A stretch of 5,238 nt of DNA from Dehalococcoidia bacterium (GCA_004376205.1 SOKG01000150.1:1-5238), one strand, 5' to 3'. Numbered from the stretch's first letter, positions 1 through 4,970 are shown. Translations and numbers: made by a program. Notes: generated by a model not told the origin, from the letters alone.

Positions 1-514
1 CCTCCTCACCGCGCCGAAGAGGGCGACAGTCGAGAGCAATGTGCTTGGCATTAACCATGCCAACCTCAGAAAGCTCCAACCTCCATTCTAGAAAGCGACG
101 GGCTAATCTGAAGCCCAGCTTAGAGAGCAAATTCCTGGCGGCGACATTGTCCCCCGGGATGCTCCCCTGGACTACTCTCGCCCCTAAGGATGAAGCACGG
201 CGCTCCGCGGCGTAGAACAGTCGCGTGGCCAGGCCCTTCCTGCGGTACTCCGGGTGTACCAGGCAATTGAGCACGACTCGCCCGATGCCCAGCTCCGGCG
301 TAACATTCACGTAGCCTATGACCTTTCCCCCTGCCTCTGCTACAAACAGATCGCTTTCCGGGGAATAGTTTGGCCGACCCAGGCCCTCGCGCAGGACACG
401 TGGCGAAGTACAGTACCCAGCCCCATCAAGCCCTTCTGCCTCAACGTGGAGCTGAACGTAGCTGTTGAAGTCATCGGGGCGGTAGTTTCTCAGTATGTAA
501 TGTGGAGCGCTCAT
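1..514 (-). CDS. GNAT family N-acetyltransferase, probable tandem-domain protein (3' end beyond window)
   Basis: This reading frame is open from an ATG at 514-512 to the left edge (171 codons, no stop), so the C-terminus is missing. GNAT proteins move an acetyl group from acetyl-CoA to an amine. Residues about 7-150 form one complete GNAT domain: an N-terminal R-x-Y-R-P-D-D segment at 9-15, strand FVAEAGGKVIGYVNV at 57-71, the acetyl-CoA pyrophosphate-binding loop RRKGLA at 91-96 after VHPEYR, and the usual closing DNVAARNLLSKLGF at 122-135. Residues 159-170 (IALDCRPLRRGE) look like the first strand of a second GNAT domain, so a tandem architecture as in mycothiol synthase MshD is likely. The codon just before the ATG is an in-frame TAG, so this is the earliest possible start. 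There is no Shine-Dalgarno sequence, and a promoter -10 box ends 8 nt upstream, suggesting leaderless mRNA. The gene is divergent from the PIG-L deacetylase. The acetyl acceptor cannot be told. Confidence 0.85.
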   Translation of the reverse strand, partial: MSAPHYILRNYRPDDFNSYVQLHVEAEGLDGAGYCTSPRVLREGLGRPNYSPESDLFVAEAGGKVIGYVNVTPELGIGRVVLNCLVHPEYRRKGLATRLFYAAERRASSLGARVVQGSIPGDNVAARNLLSKLGFRLARRFLEWRLELSEVGMVNAKHIALDCRPLRRGEE

Positions 515-522
515 CTAAGGAA

Positions 523-551
523 ATTGTAGCAGCTTGATGTATAGTATACAA
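523..551 (-). promoter_or_regulatory. Predicted sigma70-type promoter of the GNAT gene
   Basis: On the minus strand, TTGTAT (551-546) and TACAAT (528-523) are separated by exactly 17 nt, a good match to a housekeeping promoter. The expected transcription start falls at about 514-516, on or next to the ATG at 514. Together with the lack of a ribosome binding site, this suggests a leaderless transcript. The -35 box lies inside the 13-bp palindrome at 538-550. Promoter boxes are short and arise by chance, so this is a prediction only. Confidence 0.5.
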
Positions 552-552
552 T
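524..552 (+). promoter_or_regulatory. Predicted sigma70-type promoter of the PIG-L deacetylase gene
   Basis: On the plus strand, TTGTAG (524-529) and TACAAT (547-552) are separated by 17 nt. The predicted start at about 559 would give a short leader carrying the Shine-Dalgarno sequence at 571-576. This promoter occupies almost the same bases as the minus-strand promoter, with each -10 box over the other's -35 box, so the two polymerases could hardly bind at once. The outer ATTGTA (523-528) and TACAAT (547-552) form an inverted repeat that creates this symmetry. Confidence 0.45.
538..550. promoter_or_regulatory. Perfect 13-bp palindrome, candidate repressor operator
   Basis: TGTATAGTATACA is a perfect dyad of two 6-bp arms around G544. 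It sits in the 71-bp gap between the divergent GNAT and deacetylase genes, covering the -35 box of one predicted promoter and part of the -10 box of the other. A protein bound here would block both. Its core GTATAGTATAC fits the GTxTAxTAxAC operator pattern I recall for the YtrA subfamily of GntR regulators. No regulator gene is visible in the window, so the binding factor is unknown. Confidence 0.5.
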
Positions 553-570
553 TGACAGGGACCTCAGGCC

Positions 571-576
571 GAGGAG
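571..576 (+). promoter_or_regulatory. Ribosome binding site of the PIG-L deacetylase gene; decides the start
   Basis: GAGGAG lies 9 nt before the ATG at 586-588 and 6 nt before an in-frame TTG at 583-585. Both spacings work, so ATG is preferred only because it is the stronger start codon. The two choices differ by one residue. Confidence 0.65.
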
Positions 577-585
577 ATTTGTTTG

Positions 586-1281
586 ATGGCAAAGCCAGCT
601 CAGGTGATGGTGGTTACACCCCATCCAGACGATGCGGAATTCGGCGTCGCGGGAACAGCGGCTCGCTGGGTTAGAGAAGGCAGGGAGGTCATATACGTGG
701 TGTGCACCAACGGCGATAAAGGGGCCAGCGATGTCAATGTGAAGCCAGGGAAACTGGTGAAAACCCGGGAGCAGGAGCAACTGGCCGCAGCCAACATGTT
801 AGGAGTGAGGGAGGTTGTATTCCTGCGCCATCCGGATCAGGGGCTGGAGGATACACCCGAGTTCAGGAAACAGCTCGTTCGCCTGATAAGAATGTATCGG
901 CCTGAGACCGTGGTGACCGCTGACCCCTACCGTCGCTACTTCTGGCACCGGGACCACCGAATCACCGGCCAGGTTACCCTGGACGCGGTTTTCCCCTATG
1001 CCAGGGACCATCTCGCCTACCCTGAGCTGATGATGAATGGACTTCAGCCGCACAAGGTCAGAGAAATGCTGTTCTGGGGCTCGGAGGACGTAAACTGGTG
1101 CTCCGATATCACCGACACTTTCGACACCAAGATGGCCGCCCTGCTGTGCCACCAAAGCCAGGTAGGCCAAATCCCTTCCTCACTGTTGGAAGGGTGGCTC
1201 AGACAGCGGTGTAAGGAGATGGCTGAGGGACGGGATTTTGAACTGGCAGAGGGCTTCCACCGGGCAGAGGTACTGTACTAG
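586..1281 (+). CDS. PIG-L/LmbE family zinc-dependent N-deacetylase
   Basis: The 231-residue product is a complete PIG-L/LmbE protein. These are Zn-dependent hydrolases that remove acetyl groups from N-acetylglucosamine-type amines; relatives include MshB (mycothiol), BshB (bacillithiol) and antibiotic deacetylases. The zinc and catalytic motif HPDD is at residues 13-16 (H13 and D16 expected ligands, D15 the expected base), followed by the family's A-x-x-x-x-x-x-x-G region and TNGDKG at 41-46. The REQEQ helix starts at 61, an HPD segment lies at 82-84 and TADP at 111-114. HRDH at 121-124 supplies the third zinc ligand. Length matches BshB-type enzymes (about 230) better than MshB (about 300). 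There is no signal peptide, so it is cytoplasmic. It is divergent from the GNAT gene and converges on the hydrolase after a 25-bp gap. The family is certain; the substrate is not. Confidence 0.93.
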   Translation: MAKPAQVMVVTPHPDDAEFGVAGTAARWVREGREVIYVVCTNGDKGASDVNVKPGKLVKTREQEQLAAANMLGVREVVFLRHPDQGLEDTPEFRKQLVRLIRMYRPETVVTADPYRRYFWHRDHRITGQVTLDAVFPYARDHLAYPELMMNGLQPHKVREMLFWGSEDVNWCSDITDTFDTKMAALLCHQSQVGQIPSSLLEGWLRQRCKEMAEGRDFELAEGFHRAEVLY

Positions 1282-1309
1282 CCCGATAACCCCGATGCGA
1301 AACGGGCTA
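1279..1309. repeat. Inverted repeat joining the stop codons of two convergent genes
   Basis: TAGCCCG (1279-1285) and CGGGCTA (1303-1309) are perfect 7-bp arms around a 17-nt spacer. The left arm begins with the TAG stop of the deacetylase; the right arm, read on the minus strand, begins with the TAG stop of the hydrolase. RNA from either strand could fold here, so it may act as a shared bidirectional hairpin. No T-run follows on either strand, so it is not a classical intrinsic terminator. Confidence 0.4.
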
Positions 1310-1948
1310 CGATGAAAGCCAGAGGACATCCCCGCACAGGTTGGGAGCGTGGGGCCGGGAGGAAAAGACAGCGAATTCTTCCTTCTCTTTCTTCAGCACT
1401 GTAGAATCGCCATGGCCAGGATGTACCCGGGTGTCATCGGGCAATGGGAAAATCTTATCAGTAATGGATTCGATTATCCGCTTCAAGTCGCCAGGCGTGT
1501 TCGTCCTGCCCGGGCCGCCCGGGAATATGGTATCGCCCGATATCAAGTATTGACCTGTCAGGAAGCACACACTGCCGGGCGTGTGCCCCGGCGTATGCAA
1601 CACCCTTAGTCTTACACTCCCAAAGGATACTTCTCCGCCGTCGTCCAGCAGGACGTCCGGAGGGGAGGGCAAATTGCCAGCGTCCAATGGGTGGGCCGCT
1701 ACGGGGATCTCCAGCCTGGATTTGAGTTCAGAGAGAGCGCCAACATGATCTATGTGGCCGTGGGTCATCAAAATGTACCTCGGATTCGTCCCTTTCAATC
1801 GCTCCACAATCCGGTTTGCCTCCCCGGGCGCGTCAACCAGCACGCTATCCCCCGTTGCTCTGCATACTATGATGTAGGCATTGGTGCCGAAAGGCGCTAG
1901 TTCGAGCTTCTCGATCTGGGTCCGGTCATCCCTTTCTACGATTGGCAT
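1307..1948 (-). CDS. Metallo-beta-lactamase-fold hydrolase, glyoxalase-II-like
   Basis: The 213-residue protein has the full two-metal centre of the metallo-beta-lactamase superfamily. THGHIDH at 62-68 gives H63, H65, D67 and H68, HTPGHTPGS at 118-126 gives H122, SGDTIF at 137-142 gives bridging D139, and HPGHG at 176-180 gives H179. This spacing and length are typical of stand-alone glyoxalase-II-like thioester hydrolases, which act in the cytosol on acyl-thiol conjugates such as S-lactoylglutathione; the true substrate here is unknown. No signal peptide or fused domain is present. The ATG at 1948-1946 is the first possible start because a TAG lies two codons upstream in frame; no convincing Shine-Dalgarno sequence precedes it. 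It lies 124 bp downstream of the radical SAM gene on the same strand. I found no strong promoter or terminator in that gap, so cotranscription is possible. Confidence 0.92.
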   Translation of the reverse strand: MPIVERDDRTQIEKLELAPFGTNAYIIVCRATGDSVLVDAPGEANRIVERLKGTNPRYILMTHGHIDHVGALSELKSRLEIPVAAHPLDAGNLPSPPDVLLDDGGEVSFGSVRLRVLHTPGHTPGSVCFLTGQYLISGDTIFPGGPGRTNTPGDLKRIIESITDKIFPLPDDTRVHPGHGDSTVLKKEKEEFAVFSSRPHAPNLCGDVLWLSS

Positions 1949-2072
1949 TTTCTACACCACGCAGCTAGTCGGACGCTTATGTCGCCAGAGCCTTTATTGA
2001 ATGTGAATGCCGAGGGGTCTGGACAGCGTTAGAGGTTAAAATTGTCTGATGCGCCCGGTTTGTTGCTGCACC

Positions 2073-3590
2073 TCAGGCTGGAGCATCCTTGACTGGTGAG
2101 CCAATATACTTGCGAGCAACCGTCCGGAAATGAGACCCGTAGACAGCGAGGGCCATGGACAGCGGGAAAGAGCGAGGATGCCTCAACAGGGTCGAAACAA
2201 AGAATCTCCAGTATTGCCTCCTCCCCCTCTCCTTAACGCCCAAGAACCACATGGACCTGATAAATGCCCGGATATGCCAAAAACGGATCTGTGATAGCCG
2301 CTTTGTTCTCTGAGGCTTGTACTCTTTGAACAATATCTTGACCCGCCTGTAGTACTCCTTGGGCGAGTAAATCGTAGACATAATATGCCGATAGCCATTA
2401 ATGAGCATTTCGCGGTCCATCTTGGGAATGAAGTTCATGGAGCAGTCGGTATTGTCGCCCGAGATGTTGATGTTGTCTAATAGGCGGTTCTCCTTTTTCA
2501 GGCGCTGGTATAGCCTGGTCTCAGGGGGTGCATTCAGCAGACCGACCATAGCAGTAACGATCCCGGTCCCTTGAATGAAGTTGATCATGCTTTTGAAGAT
2601 GGAGTCTGGATCACTATCAAATCCCAGAATAAATCCCCCCTGCACTTGCAAGCCGTAATTTTGAACCTTCTTAACTGAAGCAACTAGGTCACGCCCCCTA
2701 TTTTGATTCTTGCTACACTCAGCCAGACTCGCCTCATTCGGGGTTTCAATGCCAATAAACACTGTGTCGAACCCGGCCTCGGCCATCAATCGCATTAACT
2801 CTTCATCATCAGCAAGGTTTATGGACGCTTCCGTGAGTAGCCCATGGGGGTATTTTCTCTCCTTCTGCCACTGGATTAGTGCCGGCAGGATCTCTTCCTT
2901 CAGTTTTCTCTTATTGCCGATAAAGTTATCATCGACAATGAACACACCCTCCCGCCAGCCCCGGTTGTATAACGCGTCGAGCTCCGCCAGGATCTGGGCT
3001 TTACTCTTGGTTCGCGGTCTGTTCCCGTTCAGTATGATGATATCGCAGAACTCACAATTGTAGGGACATCCCCGAGAATACTGAAGACTCATCGTGGTGT
3101 ATTTGTTCAAGTTCAGAAGGGACCACAGCGGCAGAGGGGTTCTACTGAGATCCGGTCGTTCTTTCGATGTGTAGATTTGCTTGGCACATCCCTTTTCCAG
3201 GTCTTCCAGAAAAGGCGGAAGGGTAACCTCGGCCTCATCAAGCACCAAATGGTCCACTTCCTCGAATTCTTCATACGCGGCAGTGAAAAGAGGTCCGCCG
3301 GCAACCATCTTAGCGTTAAGCTTCTTACATCTCCTGATAACCTCTCCCACCGAGTTTCTTTGCACCACCATAGCACTGATAAACACATAGTCAGCCCACC
3401 TGATGTCTTCGTCTTTGAGGGGCGTTGCATTCATATCCACCAGCTTCATGTCCCACTCCTGGGGAAGCATCGCAGCTACAGTCAATAAGCCCAGAGGCGG
3501 AAAAGCTGCCCTTTTGGCAGCGATTCTAAGCGCATGCCGGTAACTCCAGAAGGTATCTGGATACTGTGGATAGACTAAGAGTATTTTCAA
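2073..3590 (-). CDS. B12-binding-type radical SAM protein, HpnP/DUF4070-like
   Basis: The 505-residue protein has three parts. Residues 1-135 resemble a cobalamin-binding Rossmann domain (MKILLVYPQYP start, FPPLGLLTVAAMLP at 30-43, MVAGGPLFTA at 95-104). Residues about 165-370 are a radical SAM core with the 4Fe-4S motif C175-P-Y-N-C179-E-F-C182, followed by RPRTKS at 191-196, IVDDNFIGNK at 218-227 and VFIGIETP at 277-284. Residues about 370-505 match the DUF4070-type tail, with a basic, aromatic YWRFF...RHPRSFPLSMALAVYGSHF section that may sit on the membrane. The hopanoid C-2 methylase HpnP shares this architecture, but most family members have no known substrate. I see no DxHxxG motif for base-off cobalamin binding; the region reads LVDMNA at 50-55. 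The start is TTG at 3590-3588, chosen because AGAGGAG lies 6 nt upstream. It may be cotranscribed with the hydrolase. The reaction is unknown; radical methylation is a guess. Confidence 0.9.
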   Translation of the reverse strand: MKILLVYPQYPDTFWSYRHALRIAAKRAAFPPLGLLTVAAMLPQEWDMKLVDMNATPLKDEDIRWADYVFISAMVVQRNSVGEVIRRCKKLNAKMVAGGPLFTAAYEEFEEVDHLVLDEAEVTLPPFLEDLEKGCAKQIYTSKERPDLSRTPLPLWSLLNLNKYTTMSLQYSRGCPYNCEFCDIIILNGNRPRTKSKAQILAELDALYNRGWREGVFIVDDNFIGNKRKLKEEILPALIQWQKERKYPHGLLTEASINLADDEELMRLMAEAGFDTVFIGIETPNEASLAECSKNQNRGRDLVASVKKVQNYGLQVQGGFILGFDSDPDSIFKSMINFIQGTGIVTAMVGLLNAPPETRLYQRLKKENRLLDNINISGDNTDCSMNFIPKMDREMLINGYRHIMSTIYSPKEYYRRVKILFKEYKPQRTKRLSQIRFWHIRAFIRSMWFLGVKERGRRQYWRFFVSTLLRHPRSFPLSMALAVYGSHFRTVARKYIGSPVKDAPA

Positions 3591-3596
3591 CCTAGT

Positions 3597-3603
3597 CTCC
3601 TCT
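3597..3603 (-). promoter_or_regulatory. Ribosome binding site supporting the TTG start of the radical SAM gene
   Basis: Minus-strand AGAGGAG lies 6 nt before the TTG at 3590-3588. The strong match and good spacing justify the rare start codon. The protein begins directly with the family-typical MKILLVYPQYP. Confidence 0.75.
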
Positions 3604-3629
3604 GCGTTACGCCGTTAATACCGTTTTGG

Positions 3630-3667
3630 ATTCTAGTTTAGCTTATAGATTTTTTTGCTTTTGTCAA
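3630..3667 (-). promoter_or_regulatory. Promoter region upstream of the radical SAM gene
   Basis: On the minus strand a perfect -35 hexamer TTGACA (3667-3662) is followed by an A7 run and several candidate -10 boxes. TAAGCT (3645-3640) has 16-nt spacing; TATAAG (3647-3642) is better in sequence but only 14 nt away. TAGAAT (3635-3630) is also good but too far from TTGACA. This AT-rich stretch is probably where transcription starts, but I cannot fix the exact -10. Confidence 0.4.
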
Positions 3668-3701
3668 CAGTTAGCTTCACCAAGTTTAGCACAAACCTCA
3701 T

Positions 3702-3744
3702 CCGAAAGTGAAACCCGGCGCTCTGCATATCCAGGCTTCACCGG
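3702..3744. repeat. Imperfect hairpin in the intergenic region before the SMR gene
   Basis: GTGAAACC (3708-3715) pairs with GGCTTCAC (3734-3741) with one mismatch. An outer CCG (3702-3704) pairs with CGG (3742-3744) across an AAA bulge, enclosing an 18-nt loop. It lies between the predicted promoters of the radical SAM and SMR genes. It could be an operator, a folded leader or chance; no T-run follows, so a terminator is unlikely. Apart from this and the promoter and ribosome-binding elements, I see nothing in 3591-3863. Confidence 0.25.
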
Positions 3745-3762
3745 TTCTCGGACATTTCGTCC

Positions 3763-3791
3763 TTGCCTTGACGACTCCCAGAGCCTATGAT
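3763..3791 (+). promoter_or_regulatory. Predicted promoter of the SMR transporter gene
   Basis: TTGCCT (3763-3768) and TATGAT (3786-3791) are separated by 17 nt, a fair -35 and a good -10. Transcription would start near 3798, leaving a leader of about 65 nt before the GTG at 3864. Confidence 0.4.
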
Positions 3792-3850
3792 AGAAATATC
3801 TGGTCGCTGAAGCTGAAAGAGCTATTCCCTATCGCACCCTCTTCAACTTT

Positions 3851-3856
3851 AGGAGG
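3851..3856 (+). promoter_or_regulatory. Ribosome binding site fixing the GTG start of the SMR gene
   Basis: AGGAGG is a full Shine-Dalgarno match 7 nt before GTG 3864-3866. It rejects the longer reading from 3708, which would add 52 residues unlike any SMR protein. Confidence 0.85.
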
Positions 3857-3863
3857 TGTTCTA

Positions 3864-4187
3864 GTGTATTGGTTGTATCTCGCCTTAGCGATTGTCCTGG
3901 AGGTCTGTGGGACCACCAGCATGAAGTTATCCGACGGGTTTTCGAAGCTGACTCCTTCTGTACTGATATTCATCTTTTATGGACTCTCCTTTGCCGCTTT
4001 CGTCTTCGCCCTGAAACGTATAGATGTGAGTGTCGCCTATGCCATATGGGCCGGGTTGGGGGTTCTCTTGATAGGCGCTATCGGCATCGTGTACTTCAAG
4101 GAGCCGGTAAGCGCCCTGAGAATCGCTTCAATGGCCCTTGTCATAGGCGGCGTGGTCGGCTTGTATTCCAGCGGAGTGAGTCATTGA
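3864..4187 (+). CDS. Small multidrug resistance (SMR) family transporter, EmrE/Qac-like
   Basis: The 107-residue product is a typical four-helix SMR protein (family length 105-115). Such proteins act in the inner membrane as dual-topology dimers that expel cationic drugs in exchange for protons. The helices lie at about 3-22, 31-50, 56-76 and 84-103. The essential membrane glutamate is E13 in LALAIVLEVCGTTSMK; in EmrE it is E14. Y39 in FYGLSF and AYAIWAGLG with Y59 and W62 match EmrE's Y40, Y60 and W63. The YAIWAGLG loop looks like the polyaromatic-cation (Qac) type rather than the guanidinium exporter Gdx/SugE type, so the substrate is probably a hydrophobic cation. Only one SMR gene is present, so a paired (EbrAB-like) transporter is not indicated. 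The GTG start follows AGGAGG by 7 nt. It is divergent from the radical SAM gene across 273 bp. Confidence 0.93.
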   Translation: MYWLYLALAIVLEVCGTTSMKLSDGFSKLTPSVLIFIFYGLSFAAFVFALKRIDVSVAYAIWAGLGVLLIGAIGIVYFKEPVSALRIASMALVIGGVVGLYSSGVSH

Positions 4188-4200
4188 AGGAAATGTCCCC

Positions 4201-4308
4201 ATGTACTACCAGTATCCTGATGGCTCCTGTAGAGACCTCGAGTCCAGGCGCAAGGGAGGTATCCCCAACCGGAAGCCCAAATCTGAGCTGAACGGCATTC
4301 CGTCATAA
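4201..4308 (+). CDS. Possible 35-residue ORF downstream of the SMR gene
   Basis: An ATG at 4201 opens 35 codons ending in TAA (4306-4308). AAGGA (4187-4191) overlaps the SMR stop codon and lies 9 nt upstream. The predicted peptide is hydrophilic and basic (MYYQYPDGS start, then RR, RK, KPK and KS clusters) with no membrane segment or known motif. I do not recognise it. A run this short arises easily by chance, and a competing ATG at 4193 in another frame exists. Its amino-acid mix looks more protein-like than that alternative, hence its listing as tentative. Confidence 0.25.
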   Translation: MYYQYPDGSCRDLESRRKGGIPNRKPKSELNGIPS

Positions 4309-4312
4309 AGTG

Positions 4313-4321
4313 TGGTATATT
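4313..4321 (+). promoter_or_regulatory. Possible extended -10 promoter before the YdjM-like gene
   Basis: TGGTATATT matches the TGnTATAAT extended -10 form. No good -35 lies 16-18 nt upstream, which extended -10 promoters can tolerate. A start near 4328 would leave a leader of about 60 nt before ATG 4387 and would make that gene independent of the SMR gene. Confidence 0.3.
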
Positions 4322-4376
4322 GCTGGGAGAAAGGGTCCCATTAAGAGTTGAGACGGAATGAAATTATGTGAGAATG

Positions 4377-4381
4377 GGAGG
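4377..4381 (+). promoter_or_regulatory. Ribosome binding site of the small membrane protein gene
   Basis: GGAGG within GGGAGGGG (4376-4383) lies 5 nt before ATG 4387, firmly supporting that start. Confidence 0.7.
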
Positions 4382-4386
4382 GGATA

Positions 4387-4875
4387 ATGTTCGCACCTAG
4401 CCATATGGCGGTAGGAGCTCTTTCCCAGGCAGGCCTAAGGCGAAAACTGCCAACGGCAGTGGTTGCCTTTGCGAGCGCCGCCATCCTCGATAGCACGACG
4501 ATGTGGCATGCTCCCTACCCCTGGCCATCAGGCTCCCCTGTCATCCTTCATATCCTCCCCTATCCTCACGATGCGCCAAGCATTCTCACCCTTATCGCAT
4601 TGGTTGTCGCCACCGTCGCAGTGGGCTGGTTGCTGCGCCACTACTGGTGGGGGATGGTGTGGGCTCTAGCTCCAGACATCATTGACTGGCTCATTCTGAA
4701 GCCGATAACAGGGCAACATCCTATACACGATTGGTTTTCCTGGCTCACAACCCCCTGGGGATTTGGCCTGGAGATGGCATTCCTCGCTGTTATCGTCGTC
4801 GTACTGCTGAAGAGAAGGCGCACCCTGCCTACGAAGGAGAGCCCGAGCCATTCAAGGGGACTATTGCACAACTGA
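4387..4875 (+). CDS. Small membrane protein, faintly YdjM-like
   Basis: The 162-residue protein is real by its strong ribosome binding site and clear membrane profile, but its function is unknown. The start MFAPSHMAVGALSQAG resembles the opening of the YdjM/DUF457 membrane-bound putative metal-dependent hydrolases, which begin with a P-T/S-H motif near residue 5. A-P-D-I-I-D at 95-100 resembles their PDxD element. The HRG-type histidine motif I associate with that family is not seen, so membership is tentative. Hydrophobic segments lie at about 22-34, 66-83 and 128-141, with a possible short one at 86-104. Histidines and acids (H6, D35, H41, H55, H61, D97, D100, H111, H114, D115) between them could bind a metal. 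The tail (142-162) is basic and then polar, probably cytoplasmic. It starts 199 bp after the SMR stop, so cotranscription is uncertain. Confidence 0.8.
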   Translation: MFAPSHMAVGALSQAGLRRKLPTAVVAFASAAILDSTTMWHAPYPWPSGSPVILHILPYPHDAPSILTLIALVVATVAVGWLLRHYWWGMVWALAPDIIDWLILKPITGQHPIHDWFSWLTTPWGFGLEMAFLAVIVVVLLKRRRTLPTKESPSHSRGLLHN

Positions 4876-4891
4876 TGCCAAGTGTGCTAAT

Positions 4892-4931
4892 GTCTGGCAG
4901 GAGAACATCACCTAGCGTTGTCTCTCCAGAC
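4892..4931 (+). repeat. Interrupted inverted repeat between the last two genes
   Basis: GTCTGG (4892-4897) pairs perfectly with CCAGAC (4926-4931), and inside an unequal internal loop GAGA (4901-4904) pairs with TCTC (4921-4924), leaving a 16-nt loop. No T-run follows, so it is not an intrinsic terminator. It could be an RNA processing or stability element, or chance. Confidence 0.25.
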
Positions 4932-4970
4932 TGACTATCGAGGAAGGAGGGCCTAAGGCCGCTCGTCGCT

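Noticed and set aside
254..529. Plus-strand ORF in the first 530 bases
   Set aside because: It is antisense to the GNAT gene, which shows clear acetyl-CoA-binding motifs and has an uninterrupted frame to the left edge.
552..557. Perfect TTGACA on the plus strand before the deacetylase
   Set aside because: A -10 box 17 nt on would be AGATTT at 575-580, which is poor and overlaps the ribosome binding site; the TTGTAG-N17-TACAAT pair is more workable.
511..780. Minus-strand ORF across the divergent promoter region and the start of the deacetylase
   Set aside because: It overlaps the N-terminal HPDD region of a certain gene in antisense, has no domain, and would run through the promoter region.
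2710..3063. 117-codon plus-strand ORF within the radical SAM gene
   Set aside because: It is antisense to the radical SAM core, including the region next to the CxxxCxxC motif; serine-rich translation without a domain is typical of an antisense shadow.
3674..3742. Direct repeat GCTTCACC at 3674-3681 and 3735-3742
   Set aside because: Two 8-bp copies 61 bp apart with different flanks; too short to distinguish from chance.
3668..3850. Guanidine riboswitch upstream of the SMR gene
   Set aside because: SMR genes often follow ykkC-type riboswitches, but I see neither the ykkC conserved segments nor paired ACGR-loop hairpins, and the protein looks Qac-type rather than guanidinium-exporter-type.
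3869..4291. 140-codon plus-strand ORF overlapping the SMR gene
   Set aside because: It lies in another frame inside the SMR gene, whose family match, ribosome binding site and conserved residues are decisive; the translated ORF is arginine- and cysteine-rich with no recognisable domain.
4193..4291. Alternative short ORF from ATG 4193
   Set aside because: Its AAGG site is only about 3 nt from the ATG and the peptide is a serine, proline and threonine-rich string typical of an out-of-frame reading.
4324..4340. TGGGA/TCCCA stem before the YdjM-like gene as a terminator
   Set aside because: Only 5 bp of stem with a 7-nt loop and no T-run.
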